Source: Owenweeksia sp965214115 (GTDB taxonomy: Bacteria > Bacteroidota > Bacteroidia > Flavobacteriales > Schleiferiaceae). Taken from it: a DNA stretch of 64,000 nt. The stretch covers positions 1 to 64,000 of the forward strand of contig CBDCAU010000002.1 in NCBI GenBank assembly GCA_965214115.1, written 5' to 3'. The notes below the pieces were generated by a model, which was given only the letters and a program-made list of their open reading frames with translations, had not been told where the DNA came from and ran no database searches. Positions 56,114-64,000 of the stretch are shown here, in pieces. Each line of letters opens with the position of its first letter. Position 1 is the first letter of the stretch. The position numbers were made by a program, and so were the translations under genes.

Positions 56114-56617
56114 TTATTTCGCCTTGGTTTTCGTCCAATCTTTTATCTGCCATTCCGCGATTCCCGTCGCCAAATGATGGTTTTCCATATCCAAAATTTT
56201 CACCTCGCAAGGCAACAAAACTTGGCCTTTTTTTTCTATTGGATTCAATATCTCTTTTTGATAAAAATCATCCGAAATTTTGAATTCTGCAATGGCGCCC
56301 ATTTTCGCCTGCCAATGGTAGTTCATCTTTAGTGATTTTAAAATGATGCGGAATTTCTTCGGGTCGAGTTTGGAAATGAGCAAAAACCCGCTGGTGATTT
56401 CCGCCAAAGTGGCCAATGCGCAAGCGTGCAAACCTTTCAAATGATTGAGGTTGCGCTTTTTGTAGGGCAGCATTGTTTTGAGATGATTGTCGCTGATTTC
56501 CAACACTTTGAAACCGTGCGGTTTGTTGAACGGCACCATCGTGTTCAGGCCGCGGCTGAGAAGTTTTCGGTACAATTTGGAGGTGGCGGCTTTTTTTGCG
56601 AGTTGGGGGAGGTTCAT
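56114..56617 (-). CDS. DUF4442 hotdog-fold thioesterase-like protein
   Basis: A 167-residue protein of the DUF4442 (YiiD-C/PaaI-like hotdog) type. The central helix region NHLKGLHACALATLAEITSG corresponds to the hotdog helix, and the strands LKSLKMNYHWQAKMGAIAEF follow. Such proteins usually hydrolyse acyl-CoA; no substrate can be named. It stands alone. Confidence 0.75.
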   Translation of the reverse strand: MNLPQLAKKAATSKLYRKLLSRGLNTMVPFNKPHGFKVLEISDNHLKTMLPYKKRNLNHLKGLHACALATLAEITSGFLLISKLDPKKFRIILKSLKMNYHWQAKMGAIAEFKISDDFYQKEILNPIEKKGQVLLPCEVKILDMENHHLATGIAEWQIKDWTKTKAK

Positions 56618-56659
56618 TTTTTTAATTTGCTAATGAGACAGTTAGTCAATGGGGCAATT

Positions 56660-56850
56660 TAAGAATGTTTATCCCCTCCTCCGCCTCGTTCCTCGGCACC
56701 CCACTTCGACAAGCTCAGTGCAAGCTATCCAAGGAGGGGGATAGGGCCGCACCACCACCCAACGGAACGAGAGATTACAAAGTTTTCCGAAAAGCTGGAG
56801 CGAGCGTTGTCCCCCTCTCCGAGGGGGTGCCGACGCAGGAGGCGGGGGAG
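56660..56850. repeat. CCTCC/GGAGG palindromic repeat region
   Basis: The gap between the DUF4442 and MtfA genes contains CCCCTCCTCCGCC, CCAAGGAGGGGGATAGGG and CCCCCTCTCCGAGGGGG. It also contains CACTTCGACAAGCTCAGTG, a near-palindrome frequent in Bacteroidota intergenic DNA. The parts form nested inverted repeats similar to those at 40447-40760. No gene seen. Confidence 0.55.
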
Positions 56851-56856
56851 GTCATT

Positions 56857-57657
56857 TTATTTAATTTCCAACCGAAGCGGGTCTTGCCGCAGCAATTCCG
56901 CTAAACTATGATAAAGCGCTGAGTGGTGTTCTAAAAATGCCTTCGGCCTCTCAAAGAAATTTTCCACCGCTACCGCAAAAAATTCGTGTTCGTTAACCGC
57001 TGCATATTTTCTAAAAAAAGGTTCGTTTTCTGGTTTGATTTTTTGCATTTCCAATCGTGCTAATTTGTCAAATTGTTGTAGCGATTTTCCATCAATAAAA
57101 TCGTATTCGCCATTGTAGATTTTGTTCTCCAGTTTCAGGGCGTGCGCCATTTCGTGGAGTGCCACGTTGCGCCCGTCGGTCGGGTGGTGGTAGCCTTTTT
57201 TGAAATTGTCCCACGTCAAAACAATCGCCCCGCGCGGGTTCACCTCGCCTTGGTGGTATTTTTTTGTAAACGGGCTTAAATACTTTTCACGATAGACCAA
57301 GATTTTTTGAAAATGCTCGAAATTCAAATGGTGAAACCCAAATGTCAATTGAATCGCCGCCGCTGAAATCAAATATTTCATCTCATCCGAAACGTGGGTA
57401 AATCCTTTGGGAATGAACTGGTTGGAATCTTTGAACGCCTGAACGCGGCCTTCAAAACGGCGCTGGTTTTCAGGGCTTAGTTTTTTGTAATAATCAAAAT
57501 AGGCGACCAAAACTTGACGGCCAAAAGGTTTGATGGGGCGCGGTTGGAATCCGTTATTTTTGGAAATGCCAAACCCCGCAAAGTTCTGTTTATAAAATAG
57601 ATAGGAGGCCAAAGCGGCAAAACCCATTGCCATAACTTTCCCAAAAGTAATTGCCAA
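56857..57657 (-). CDS. MtfA/M90-family zinc peptidase
   Basis: A 266-residue metallopeptidase. HEMAH (168-172) is the HExxH zinc motif, and the downstream VNEHEFFAVAVENFFE (221-236) holds the third ligand of the M90 family. E. coli MtfA regulates glucose uptake by binding Mlc. Unlike that cytosolic enzyme, this one has an N-terminal hydrophobic segment (about 8-24), so it may be membrane-anchored. Confidence 0.88.
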   Translation of the reverse strand: MAITFGKVMAMGFAALASYLFYKQNFAGFGISKNNGFQPRPIKPFGRQVLVAYFDYYKKLSPENQRRFEGRVQAFKDSNQFIPKGFTHVSDEMKYLISAAAIQLTFGFHHLNFEHFQKILVYREKYLSPFTKKYHQGEVNPRGAIVLTWDNFKKGYHHPTDGRNVALHEMAHALKLENKIYNGEYDFIDGKSLQQFDKLARLEMQKIKPENEPFFRKYAAVNEHEFFAVAVENFFERPKAFLEHHSALYHSLAELLRQDPLRLEIK

Positions 57658-57791
57658 AAGAAATAACGTTAAAATTGAAAATCCAAATTTAGGTAGTTCA
57701 ACTGGAAGTTGCCGTTAGGTCGAAAATGCGCACTCATCATTTCCACACAGGCTGTGGACTATGGACTGTCGGCTGTAGACTTCTTCCCGAC

Positions 57792-57799
57792 TATATTTG
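57792..57799 (+). promoter_or_regulatory. TATATTTG -7 box before the DEAD-box gene
   Basis: An exact TAnnTTTG match ends 19 bp before the ATG at 57819. No TTTG -33 box is present at the usual distance, so support is partial. Confidence 0.4.
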
Positions 57800-57818
57800 C
57801 CACACAACAAACACTTGA

Positions 57819-59225
57819 ATGAAATTTTCCGAATTCGGCCTCAACGATGCGCTGGTGGAAGCCATCGACTATATGAACTTCACCGAGGCCACGCCCATCC
57901 AAGATGCGGCTATCCCACTGATTCTCAACAAAAAAGATATGATCGGCTGCGCACAAACCGGCACTGGAAAAACGGCCGCTTTTCTGTTGCCCACTTTGCA
58001 CCAAATCGCCAGCGAACCCAAAGATGGGATTTCCACTCTGATACTCGTCCCAACGCGCGAGCTGGCCATCCAAATCGACCAGCAATTGCAGGGCCTCTCC
58101 TATTTTACCAACGTGAACGGCTACCCCGTTTACGGCGGCGGCTCTGGTCCCGACTGGGAAAAAGAACGGCGCGCCCTGAGCGGCGGCGCGGATATCATCA
58201 TCGCCACGCCGGGCCGGTTGATTTCACACATCAACAATGGCTATGTGAAATTCGGCAAAGTGCGCCATCTCATTTTGGATGAGGCGGATAGAATGTTGGA
58301 CATCGGTTTTTACGATGACATTATCAAAATCATCGGCGAACTGCCGAAACAGCGGCAAAGTTTGATGTTCAGCGCTACGATGGCACCGAAAATCCGCAAA
58401 CTGGCGCGGCAAATTTTGAACCAGCCTGAAGAGGTAAACCTCTCGGTATCAAAGCCTGCCGAGGGCGTTACGCAACGTGTGTATCTCGCTTTCGACAATC
58501 AGAAGATGGGGTTGGTCAAACACATCCTTTCCGACAAGGACAATTTCAAGAGCATCATCATTTTTTGCTCCCGCAAGAAAACGGTGGACCAACTAACGCG
58601 CACTTTGAAAAACCGCAACTATTCCGTGGCGGGGATGAGCAGCGATTACGAACAGGAGGAGCGCCAAAAAGTGATGCTGGATTTTAAGGCGCGCAACATC
58701 CGCATCGTGGTGGCGACGGACGTTCTCAGCCGTGGCATCGACATCAAAGACATTGATTTGGTCATCAATTACGACGCGCCGAACGACCCCGAAGACTACG
58801 TGCACCGCGTGGGCCGCACCGCCCGCGCCGCCACCAAGGGCTTGGCTATCACGCTGGTGAACGAAGACGATATGTACAAACTGCGGCGCGTGGAGGAATT
58901 CATCGAGCGGGACTTTGAAAAGGAACAACCGCCCGAACACCTCGGCCCCGGACCGGAATGGCAAACTGGGCGACGGAGCGGCGGGGGTCGCGGACGGGGA
59001 AGAAGTGGTGGTTCCGGCGGCGGGCGCCAAGGAGGGGGCGGTGGAAATTCGCGGAATTTTAAGGGGAAGCCGCGGTTTAATAAGGGAACATCAAAAAGTG
59101 GCGGTGGTGGAAATCCGCAGAATTCCCAAAATCAAGGTCAGCCCAATCGGAACAAAAAAAGGCGGCCGCAGGGCAATAAAAATCAAGGAGGCCCGCGGAA
59201 CAATGGTGGTGGAGGGCAGAAATAA
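57819..59225 (+). CDS. DEAD-box RNA helicase, RhlE-like, with RGG tail
   Basis: A 468-residue ATP-dependent RNA helicase. It has the Q motif (FGLNDALVEAI ... ATPIQ), Walker A AQTGTGKT (45-52), PTRELA, DEAD (154-157), SAT (185-187), and the HRVGRTAR motif of the second RecA domain. A Gly/Arg/Asn/Gln-rich tail of about 80 residues with RGRGRSGG and GGGG runs follows. Such tails bind RNA and are typical of RhlE-type cold-shock and ribosome-assembly helicases in this phylum. Like rho here, it combines RNA motor and disordered segment. Confidence 0.95.
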   Translation: MKFSEFGLNDALVEAIDYMNFTEATPIQDAAIPLILNKKDMIGCAQTGTGKTAAFLLPTLHQIASEPKDGISTLILVPTRELAIQIDQQLQGLSYFTNVNGYPVYGGGSGPDWEKERRALSGGADIIIATPGRLISHINNGYVKFGKVRHLILDEADRMLDIGFYDDIIKIIGELPKQRQSLMFSATMAPKIRKLARQILNQPEEVNLSVSKPAEGVTQRVYLAFDNQKMGLVKHILSDKDNFKSIIIFCSRKKTVDQLTRTLKNRNYSVAGMSSDYEQEERQKVMLDFKARNIRIVVATDVLSRGIDIKDIDLVINYDAPNDPEDYVHRVGRTARAATKGLAITLVNEDDMYKLRRVEEFIERDFEKEQPPEHLGPGPEWQTGRRSGGGRGRGRSGGSGGGRQGGGGGNSRNFKGKPRFNKGTSKSGGGGNPQNSQNQGQPNRNKKRRPQGNKNQGGPRNNGGGGQK

Positions 59226-59279
59226 TGTGAAGGAATTTCTTTTACTTTGTTTGTTTTAGCACATTAAATAGCAAGAATT

Positions 59280-59753
59280 ATGAAAATATTAAGGTCACTC
59301 TTACTAATAGGCATTTGTTTTTCTTTTAGTAATTGCTCTAAAGACAGAGTCGATATGAATGTGGACTCGCTCAGTCTATACTGGGACTCTAGAAATTATT
59401 CACAAGACAGAAAAGAACTTGTATTCGAGTTCTATGCAGAACTTGGTGATAATCATTACGATTTACATTTCAATCATTCTGTTAATCAAAATGAGATTCT
59501 AATTGAATTGACGGACATCGAATTTGATAAAGAATGTGGAGACCCGAATCATCCCGAATACAACTGCTCCTCATCAGGCGGTTTCACTATTCCTGAGGCA
59601 TTAATTAACAAAGGAGACTACTCGTTCATTGTAAGAACAACAAACTTTGAGATCGTGTCTCAGTTCATAGTTCAAGACACAGCATTCGTTTTAAATATTC
59701 CACTCAACGGCAACTTCACTTCATACAAATCTATTGAGCCATCAGTTTGGTGA
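59280..59753 (+). CDS. Hypothetical lipoprotein
   Basis: A 157-residue protein with a lipoprotein signal (LLLIGICFSFSNC, Cys19) and an acidic beta-rich domain (LVFEFYAELGDNHYDLHF; Cys pair near 93 and 102). No family is recognised. The gene is AT-rich compared with the helicase gene before it. Confidence 0.6.
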   Translation: MKILRSLLLIGICFSFSNCSKDRVDMNVDSLSLYWDSRNYSQDRKELVFEFYAELGDNHYDLHFNHSVNQNEILIELTDIEFDKECGDPNHPEYNCSSSGGFTIPEALINKGDYSFIVRTTNFEIVSQFIVQDTAFVLNIPLNGNFTSYKSIEPSVW

Positions 59754-59764
59754 AAAATAAAAAA

Positions 59765-59905
59765 CGTGCTACAACATCGGCTATGGCAAATGTGGCTGAC
59801 GGCTTAAAAATGAAGATATTACAACTAAATAAAATTCGGTCTGGCGGACAAAGACTCGGTTTCCAAATACCGCACTTGCCTTAGATAGGGCCGTCAAGAG
59901 CCATC
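59765..59905. repeat. Noncoding dispersed-element-like sequence
   Basis: The stretch begins AACGTGCTACAACATCGGCT just after the lipoprotein stop and runs to the next gene. Words such as ACAACATCGGCTATGGCAAA occur, as I recall, in short dispersed elements found after many Bacteroidota genes. There is no open frame. This identification is from memory and is tentative. Confidence 0.35.
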
Positions 59906-59910
59906 TATAA

Positions 59911-60153
59911 ATGAATACACTCAGCATCAGCGAAAAATCCTTTGAACGCTACTTTGGGTTTTTGTTCCGTTTGGATATAAAATCAAAGCGGACTTTGATT
60001 AAAATGTTGGAGGAATCTATTGTCAAAAAAAGAGATACTGATGATTGGACAAGTTTGGCCGGAGGGTGGGAAGACCATCGCTCATCTGATGAAATCATTA
60101 CTGATATTTACGAATCTCGAACGCCAAGCCGACCTATCGAAAATATGGATTGA
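59911..60153 (+). CDS. Antitoxin-like small protein without its toxin
   Basis: An 80-residue protein. The C-terminal WEDHRSSDEIITDIYESRTPSRPIENM resembles the tail of VapB-type antitoxins that precede PIN-domain toxins (pattern W-D-R-S-E-I-x-I-x-SRT-R). The expected PIN gene is not there: only 24 bp separate it from a DUF2283 gene. It is either an orphan antitoxin or part of a different small module. Confidence 0.5.
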   Translation: MNTLSISEKSFERYFGFLFRLDIKSKRTLIKMLEESIVKKRDTDDWTSLAGGWEDHRSSDEIITDIYESRTPSRPIENMD

Positions 60154-60177
60154 AATATCTTTTAAACCCCTTGATTT

Positions 60178-60372
60178 ATGAAAATAAATTACGACAAAGA
60201 AGTTGATATTTTAACTATCAAATTTTCCGATAAAAAAATCATAGAATCAGACGAACTGCGTCAAGGTTATATTTTTGATTTTGATGCTAAAAATGAAGTA
60301 GTGGGATTGGAAATTTTGAACGCTTCCCAAAGAATCAATTCACCCGATAAAATGGAGTTCAAAACCCGATGA
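60178..60372 (+). CDS. DUF2283 family protein
   Basis: A 64-residue protein matching DUF2283: MKINYDKEVDILTIKFSD, then GYIFDFDAKNEVVGLEILNAS. These short proteins are usually encoded beside a DUF4926/DUF4258-type partner and are suspected toxin-antitoxin components. The stop overlaps the next start by 4 bp. Confidence 0.85.
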   Translation: MKINYDKEVDILTIKFSDKKIIESDELRQGYIFDFDAKNEVVGLEILNASQRINSPDKMEFKTR

Positions 60373-60584
60373 GACAAAAGCTGAAAACTTTAGATGTAGT
60401 AGCCCTCTTAAAAGACGTCCCCGAACACAACCTCAAAAAAGGCCAAGTCGGCACCATCGTAGAAAAATGGGAGGATGGGGTTTTTGAGGTGGAATTTGCC
60501 GACAAAATGGGACAAGCCATTTCTTTTCTCGCCGTGAAACAAGATGATTTGCTGAAACTTTACTTTGAAGAAGTAGCGGCTTAG
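60369..60584 (+). CDS. DUF4926 family protein
   Basis: A 71-residue protein of the DUF4926 type (LDVVALLKDVPEHNLKKGQVGTIVEKW ... FEVEFADKMGQ), a small beta-barrel fold resembling SH3 domains. It is translationally coupled to the DUF2283 gene. Role unknown; pairing with DUF2283 suggests a toxin-antitoxin-like module, which is inference. Confidence 0.85.
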   Translation: MRQKLKTLDVVALLKDVPEHNLKKGQVGTIVEKWEDGVFEVEFADKMGQAISFLAVKQDDLLKLYFEEVAA

Positions 60585-60587
60585 AAA

Positions 60588-60684
60588 TGGAACACAGATT
60601 AGACGGATTCAACTGATTTCCACAGATTTTTAAAATTTCGCTTATCTGTTTTCATCCGTAAAATCTGTGTCATCTGTGTTCTAT
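60588..60684. terminator. Long imperfect palindrome between convergent genes
   Basis: GAACACAGATTAGACGGATT pairs imperfectly with AATCTGTGTCATCTGTGTTC across about 60 bp, with an inner CCACAGATTTT arm. The structure fills the gap between the convergent DUF4926 and NamZ genes and probably acts as a bidirectional transcript end. Confidence 0.5.
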
Positions 60685-60686
60685 CA

Positions 60687-61883
60687 TCACTCCGCATAGA
60701 GCAAATACTTCCTCCTTACCTTCTTAAACTCCTCCACCTCCCCACTCCACATCTCCTTGATTTCCAGCGGATTCTCCCCAGCCACCACCGCTTTCCGCAG
60801 TACATCCGTCCCCGCCAGTTTATCAAAAAAAGCATTGAAAAAATTCGCTTTTTCCGGCGCCATCGCATAACTTTCCGTCAGCCAAAAAAGGTACAATTCC
60901 CCGAAGCCGACCAAATAATATTCAGCGAAATCATCCAACAAAAAACCACGGCATTTTTCGCCTTCGTATTTGGGATGTTTCGCGCCTTCGTTGGGCGTGG
61001 GCGTGAAATAATGCTCGCCCTCCGTGAACCACGGCGCGCCGACTTGCTGGAACGGTTGGTCCGTGCCGCGCCCCACACTGACGGTCGTCCCCTCGAAAAA
61101 ACACAGCGACGGATACAGCGCCACCGCCCAGCGATTGGGCAGATTGGGCGAAGGTTTCACGGGCAAAACGTACTCCGTTTGATGGTCCCAACCAGAGCAT
61201 TTTACCACTTCCAAATCGCATTTTATGCCGCGCGCCAACCAGCCCTCGCCGTTCACCATTTTTGCATATTCCCCCACCGTCATTCCGTGGACGACGGGGA
61301 CGGGGTGCAATCCTACAAACGACTGAAATTCAGGTTTCAAAACCGGCCCATCCACATAATAGCCGTTGGGATTGGGGCGGTCGAGGACGATAAACTTTTT
61401 GTCGTTTTCGGCGGCGGCTTCCATCGCGTAGCTCATCGTGGAAATGTAGGTGTAAAATCGCGCGCCAACATCCTGAATATCAAACACTAAAACATCCACA
61501 TCGGCGAGCTGGGCAGCGGTCGGTTTTTTATTATTTCCATAAAGGGAAACAATCGGCAGCCCCGTTTTTTCGTCCGTTCCGCTGGTGATTTTTTCGCCCG
61601 CCGAGGCCGTGCCGCGGAAGCCGTGTTCGGGGGCAAAAACTTGGACAATTTTCACATCATTTTCCAATAGAAAATCTACCAAATGCTGGTCTTTCACCAT
61701 CGAAGTTTGATTGGCAATCACCGCCACATTTTTTCCATATAAAAGCGGCAAATACGCCCCTTGATTTTCGGCTCCCACTTTTATGGAATCGGAAGTTTTT
61801 AATTGTGAAAAAAGCAAAGCCGGCACCAAGAAAAATGCCGCTGCCAGAACGCTACCTTTGCCCGCTTTCCATAGAAATGTCAT
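60687..61883 (-). CDS. namZ: NamZ-type exo-beta-N-acetylmuramidase (DUF1343)
   Basis: A DUF1343-family protein of about 398 residues. Characterised NamZ enzymes remove N-acetylmuramic acid from the non-reducing end of peptidoglycan fragments. Family blocks are VAVIANQTS, FAPEHGFRG, SLYG, DVLVFDIQDVGARFYTY, VLDRPNPNG and FFEGTTVSVGRGTD. The start at 61883 (MTFLWKAGKGS) gives a clean signal peptide ending LLFSQ; a start at 61907 is possible. The next gene starts 5 bases away on the other strand. Confidence 0.9.
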   Translation of the reverse strand: MTFLWKAGKGSVLAAAFFLVPALLFSQLKTSDSIKVGAENQGAYLPLLYGKNVAVIANQTSMVKDQHLVDFLLENDVKIVQVFAPEHGFRGTASAGEKITSGTDEKTGLPIVSLYGNNKKPTAAQLADVDVLVFDIQDVGARFYTYISTMSYAMEAAAENDKKFIVLDRPNPNGYYVDGPVLKPEFQSFVGLHPVPVVHGMTVGEYAKMVNGEGWLARGIKCDLEVVKCSGWDHQTEYVLPVKPSPNLPNRWAVALYPSLCFFEGTTVSVGRGTDQPFQQVGAPWFTEGEHYFTPTPNEGAKHPKYEGEKCRGFLLDDFAEYYLVGFGELYLFWLTESYAMAPEKANFFNAFFDKLAGTDVLRKAVVAGENPLEIKEMWSGEVEEFKKVRRKYLLYAE

Positions 61884-61887
61884 ACGC

Positions 61888-63126
61888 TTGAATTTCGAGT
61901 TTTTCATTGCCAACCGCATCCTGAAAAGCAAAACGGCGGCCAAAAAAATTTCGCGCCCCGTGGTGCGGATTTCCGTGTGGGCCATCGCCATCGGCATCGT
62001 GATTATGATAATCGCGCTGGCCACCGGCAACGGCCTGCGCCGCGCCATCGGCGACAAAGTAACGGGCTTTGGCGGGGATATTCAAATCCTGAATTATCAG
62101 CCGAACCCGATTTATGAACAGTCGCCCGCCGCGCTGGGCGATTCGCTCCTCGCCGAACTGCGTGCCCGCGAAAACGTGCGCAAAATCCAGCCGTTCGGGC
62201 AAAAAGCGGGCATCATCAAAACCGACGAACTTTTTGAAGGCGCCGTTCTGAAAGGCGTTGATTCTCAGTACGATTGGTCGGTTTTGAGCGATTACATTAA
62301 AAACGGAAACCGCCTCCACATCCGCGATTCTGTTTACAACGATTCGATTTTAATCAGCCAAACGCTGGCCGACAAGCTGGAATTGGAACTGCACCAGCGC
62401 ATTTCGATGTATTTTGTGCGACAAGGCCCAAAGCCGCCGCTCCTCCGAAGGTTCTATATTTCAGGCATTTACCAAACCGATTTTGAGGAAATCGACAACA
62501 ATTTTCTCATCGGCGATTTGAAGCACATCCAACGCCTCAACAAATGGGACAGCGCGCAGGTGGGCGGCTACGAGATTTTTCTCGCGGAAAACAGCGATGC
62601 CGCACGTGCGGCACAGGTTCAAGAAATCCGCGCCAAACTCCCCTACGAACTGGACGCACTGAGTAGCCGCCAACTGAACGAGCAACTTTACCAATGGCTC
62701 GACCTTTTCGACCTTAACATTCTGATTATCATATTGATAATGATAGTGGTCGCCACTATCAATATGAGCATCGCGCTCTTGATTTTGATACTGGAACGCA
62801 CCCAGATGATTGGTATTTTGAAAGCGCTCGGCAGCGCCAACGGCAGCATCCGCCGCATCTTTTTATGGAACGCTGGCCAACTGATTTTGCGCGGTCTTTT
62901 TTGGGGAAACCTAATCGGTATCGGGCTATGCCTTTTGCAGGAACAATTCGGCCTCATCAAGCTCGACCCCGCCACCTACTACGTCAGCCAAGTGGCGGTG
63001 GACTTGGACTGGGGGCTGATTTTGCTCCTGAACCTCGGCACGGTAGCGATTTGCGTGGCCTGCCTCGTACTCCCCTCCTATCTGGTCACGCGGATTTCGC
63101 CGGTGAAAGCGATACGGTTTGATTAG
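61888..63126 (+). CDS. LolC/LolE-type ABC transporter permease
   Basis: A permease of about 412 residues. TM1 is near 25-47 (VWAIAIGIVIMIIALATGNGLR), a MacB-type periplasmic domain covers about 50-265, and three more TMs form the FtsX domain at the C-terminus. Proteins of this family extract lipoproteins from the inner membrane; the ATPase subunit is not adjacent. The only in-frame ATG (61783) lies well inside the NamZ gene, so a TTG start at 61888 (LNFEFFIANRIL) is proposed because the family begins this way. Confidence 0.8.
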   Translation: MNFEFFIANRILKSKTAAKKISRPVVRISVWAIAIGIVIMIIALATGNGLRRAIGDKVTGFGGDIQILNYQPNPIYEQSPAALGDSLLAELRARENVRKIQPFGQKAGIIKTDELFEGAVLKGVDSQYDWSVLSDYIKNGNRLHIRDSVYNDSILISQTLADKLELELHQRISMYFVRQGPKPPLLRRFYISGIYQTDFEEIDNNFLIGDLKHIQRLNKWDSAQVGGYEIFLAENSDAARAAQVQEIRAKLPYELDALSSRQLNEQLYQWLDLFDLNILIIILIMIVVATINMSIALLILILERTQMIGILKALGSANGSIRRIFLWNAGQLILRGLFWGNLIGIGLCLLQEQFGLIKLDPATYYVSQVAVDLDWGLILLLNLGTVAICVACLVLPSYLVTRISPVKAIRFD

Positions 63127-63180
63127 TTTTTGGCGTGGAAAAAAACCTGCGGACGAAAATAGGACTATGAGCAAAATTTT

Positions 63181-63188
63181 TATATTTG
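63181..63188 (+). promoter_or_regulatory. TATATTTG box before the Rhs-core gene
   Basis: An exact TAnnTTTG match lies 58 bp before the proposed start at 63246, or 31 bp before the upstream ATG at 63219. No -33 TTTG is seen. Confidence 0.35.
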
Positions 63189-63245
63189 GCCATTCCTAAT
63201 TTCTAAAAACTTGGCCTGATGAATTTTCTCTTAAAACAATCTCCG

Positions 63246-64000
63246 ATGCGAAACCTGACTACCCTCCTCCTTTCCATTTTGAGCCTTGCGGCTTTCGCCC
63301 AAGGCAACAACCCCTACAAAGGCCTCGGCGAAGAAGCCGAAAAGCTGGGCAGCGAGATACTTACCCTGAGCCAAGGCCGCTACAACGAGTTCCACGACAA
63401 CGACACCATCGTGCGCATCGGCGCGGCACTCTACAATGTTTATACACAAAAGATAGTGGGCTTTGTGGTGGAAGAAGGCCACTCCGAGGCCACGATGAAG
63501 CCGGAGGTGGTGAGTATGTGGCTGAGTGTGGACCCGCTGGCGCGGAAGTTCCCCGAGCTTACGCCTTACAATTTTGTGAAGGGCAATCCGGTGATGCTGA
63601 TTGACCCTGATGGAAGAGAACCGCATATTCCTGGCACGGATGGAAAACCAATATCGTACGAAGAAGTGGATGGAGAAATAGCTTGGTCTCCGAATACACC
63701 ACAGGATTTACAAACCCTTGGTGAAACAATAATGCAATCGGAAACTGGTAAGACGCAATTTGACAAAGCAATAGCCTCCGAAGATTACATTTCTATCTCG
63801 GTCTCTGAGAGAACAATTTTTCAAAACAGTTTTGATAAAAAATCCCCTTTAAAACTGGGAAATACGAAATGGGGCGGTGATATTCTTGATTTTAATCCCG
63901 GTGGTGAACCGACTTTTGCTGCCAATAAGTTTGAAATCACCCTATTTGAAGGTTCCATTGATGCTCTTTCAGAAAGAGGCTTCAAAAACTATGATTCCAA
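63246..64000 (+). CDS. Short exported Rhs-core protein with C-terminal toxin-like tip (partial)
   Basis: The frame is open to the window end. A signal peptide (MRNLTTLLLSILSLAAFAQ) is followed by only about 75 residues. Then comes the Rhs-repeat core end MWLSVDPLARKFPELTPYNFVKGNPVMLIDPDGRE, which in full-length Rhs proteins closes the toxin cocoon. After DPDGRE the DNA becomes distinctly more AT-rich, and a unique C-terminal domain begins, as expected of an exchangeable toxin tip. The tip is incomplete, so its activity cannot be named. The long YD-repeat shell is absent. The ATG at 63219 is an alternative start. Confidence 0.75.
   Translation, partial: MRNLTTLLLSILSLAAFAQGNNPYKGLGEEAEKLGSEILTLSQGRYNEFHDNDTIVRIGAALYNVYTQKIVGFVVEEGHSEATMKPEVVSMWLSVDPLARKFPELTPYNFVKGNPVMLIDPDGREPHIPGTDGKPISYEEVDGEIAWSPNTPQDLQTLGETIMQSETGKTQFDKAIASEDYISISVSERTIFQNSFDKKSPLKLGNTKWGGDILDFNPGGEPTFAANKFEITLFEGSIDALSERGFKNYDS

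Noticed and set aside
55908..56177. 89-codon plus-strand frame
   Set aside because: It is the wrong frame of the MoxR 3'-end remnant followed by noncoding DNA.

Overview
The window is chromosomal DNA of a member of the Bacteroidota, most plausibly a Saprospiria-like environmental lineage. The lineage call rests on several features. There are type IX secretion (T9SS) C-terminal sorting domains. Rho carries a long Asn/Asp/Arg-rich insert. There are many short lipoproteins and small outer-membrane barrels, and no Shine-Dalgarno-like pattern before most starts. TAnnTTTG promoter boxes and an Rhs-core protein fit the same picture. The genus is inference. No rRNA, tRNA or CRISPR array was found.

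Layout. 0-5 kb: end of a lytic transglycosylase, a lipoprotein-like paralogue pair of which one copy is split by a GC-rich IS5-family element, a DUF4293 membrane protein and rho. 5-9 kb: a palindromic repeat, a second IS5-family element that cut the last codons off a lipoprotein gene, then its operon partners (outer-membrane barrel and dihaem peroxidase). 9-12.7 kb: a frameshifted lipoprotein, an MntA antitoxin with a dead HepT toxin, ettA and a secreted protein. 12.7-15 kb: an RloB + AAA ATPase cassette bounded by a duplicated gene end. 15-29 kb: GT-C glycosyltransferase, TetR-AarF pair, two PepSY-like secreted proteins, an NtrC-type regulator facing a hybrid kinase, aconitase and two photolyase/cryptochrome genes. 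29-40 kb: pbpC and the alpha-2-macroglobulin gene, separated by two accessory cassettes and a chimeric remnant of both genes. 41-50 kb: dodecin and three tandem T9SS cargo genes, one interrupted by a stop codon. 50-57 kb: XRE regulator, VWA-lipoprotein-MoxR unit, two barrels and a second copy of the MoxR gene end. 57-64 kb: MtfA peptidase, DEAD-box helicase, small antitoxin-like genes, NamZ, a LolC-type permease and the start of a short Rhs-core toxin-like protein.

How it fits together. Much of the conserved content concerns the envelope: peptidoglycan (MltF, PbpC, NamZ), periplasmic defence (alpha-2-macroglobulin), lipoprotein trafficking and T9SS export. Accessory genes sit in gaps between conserved genes.

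The most interesting signal is structural. At three places an accessory cassette lies directly after the stop codon of a conserved gene, and a second, roughly 87-93% identical copy of that gene's 3' end lies on the far side. At alpha-2-macroglobulin/pbpC the remnant joins the start of a second pbpC to the end of a second alpha-2-macroglobulin gene. A different cassette occupies each copy of the same junction: a caspase-like gene in one, a TcmP-DUF5131 pair in the other. I infer that alternative alleles of a cassette hotspot were stacked in tandem by recombination with DNA from a related strain.
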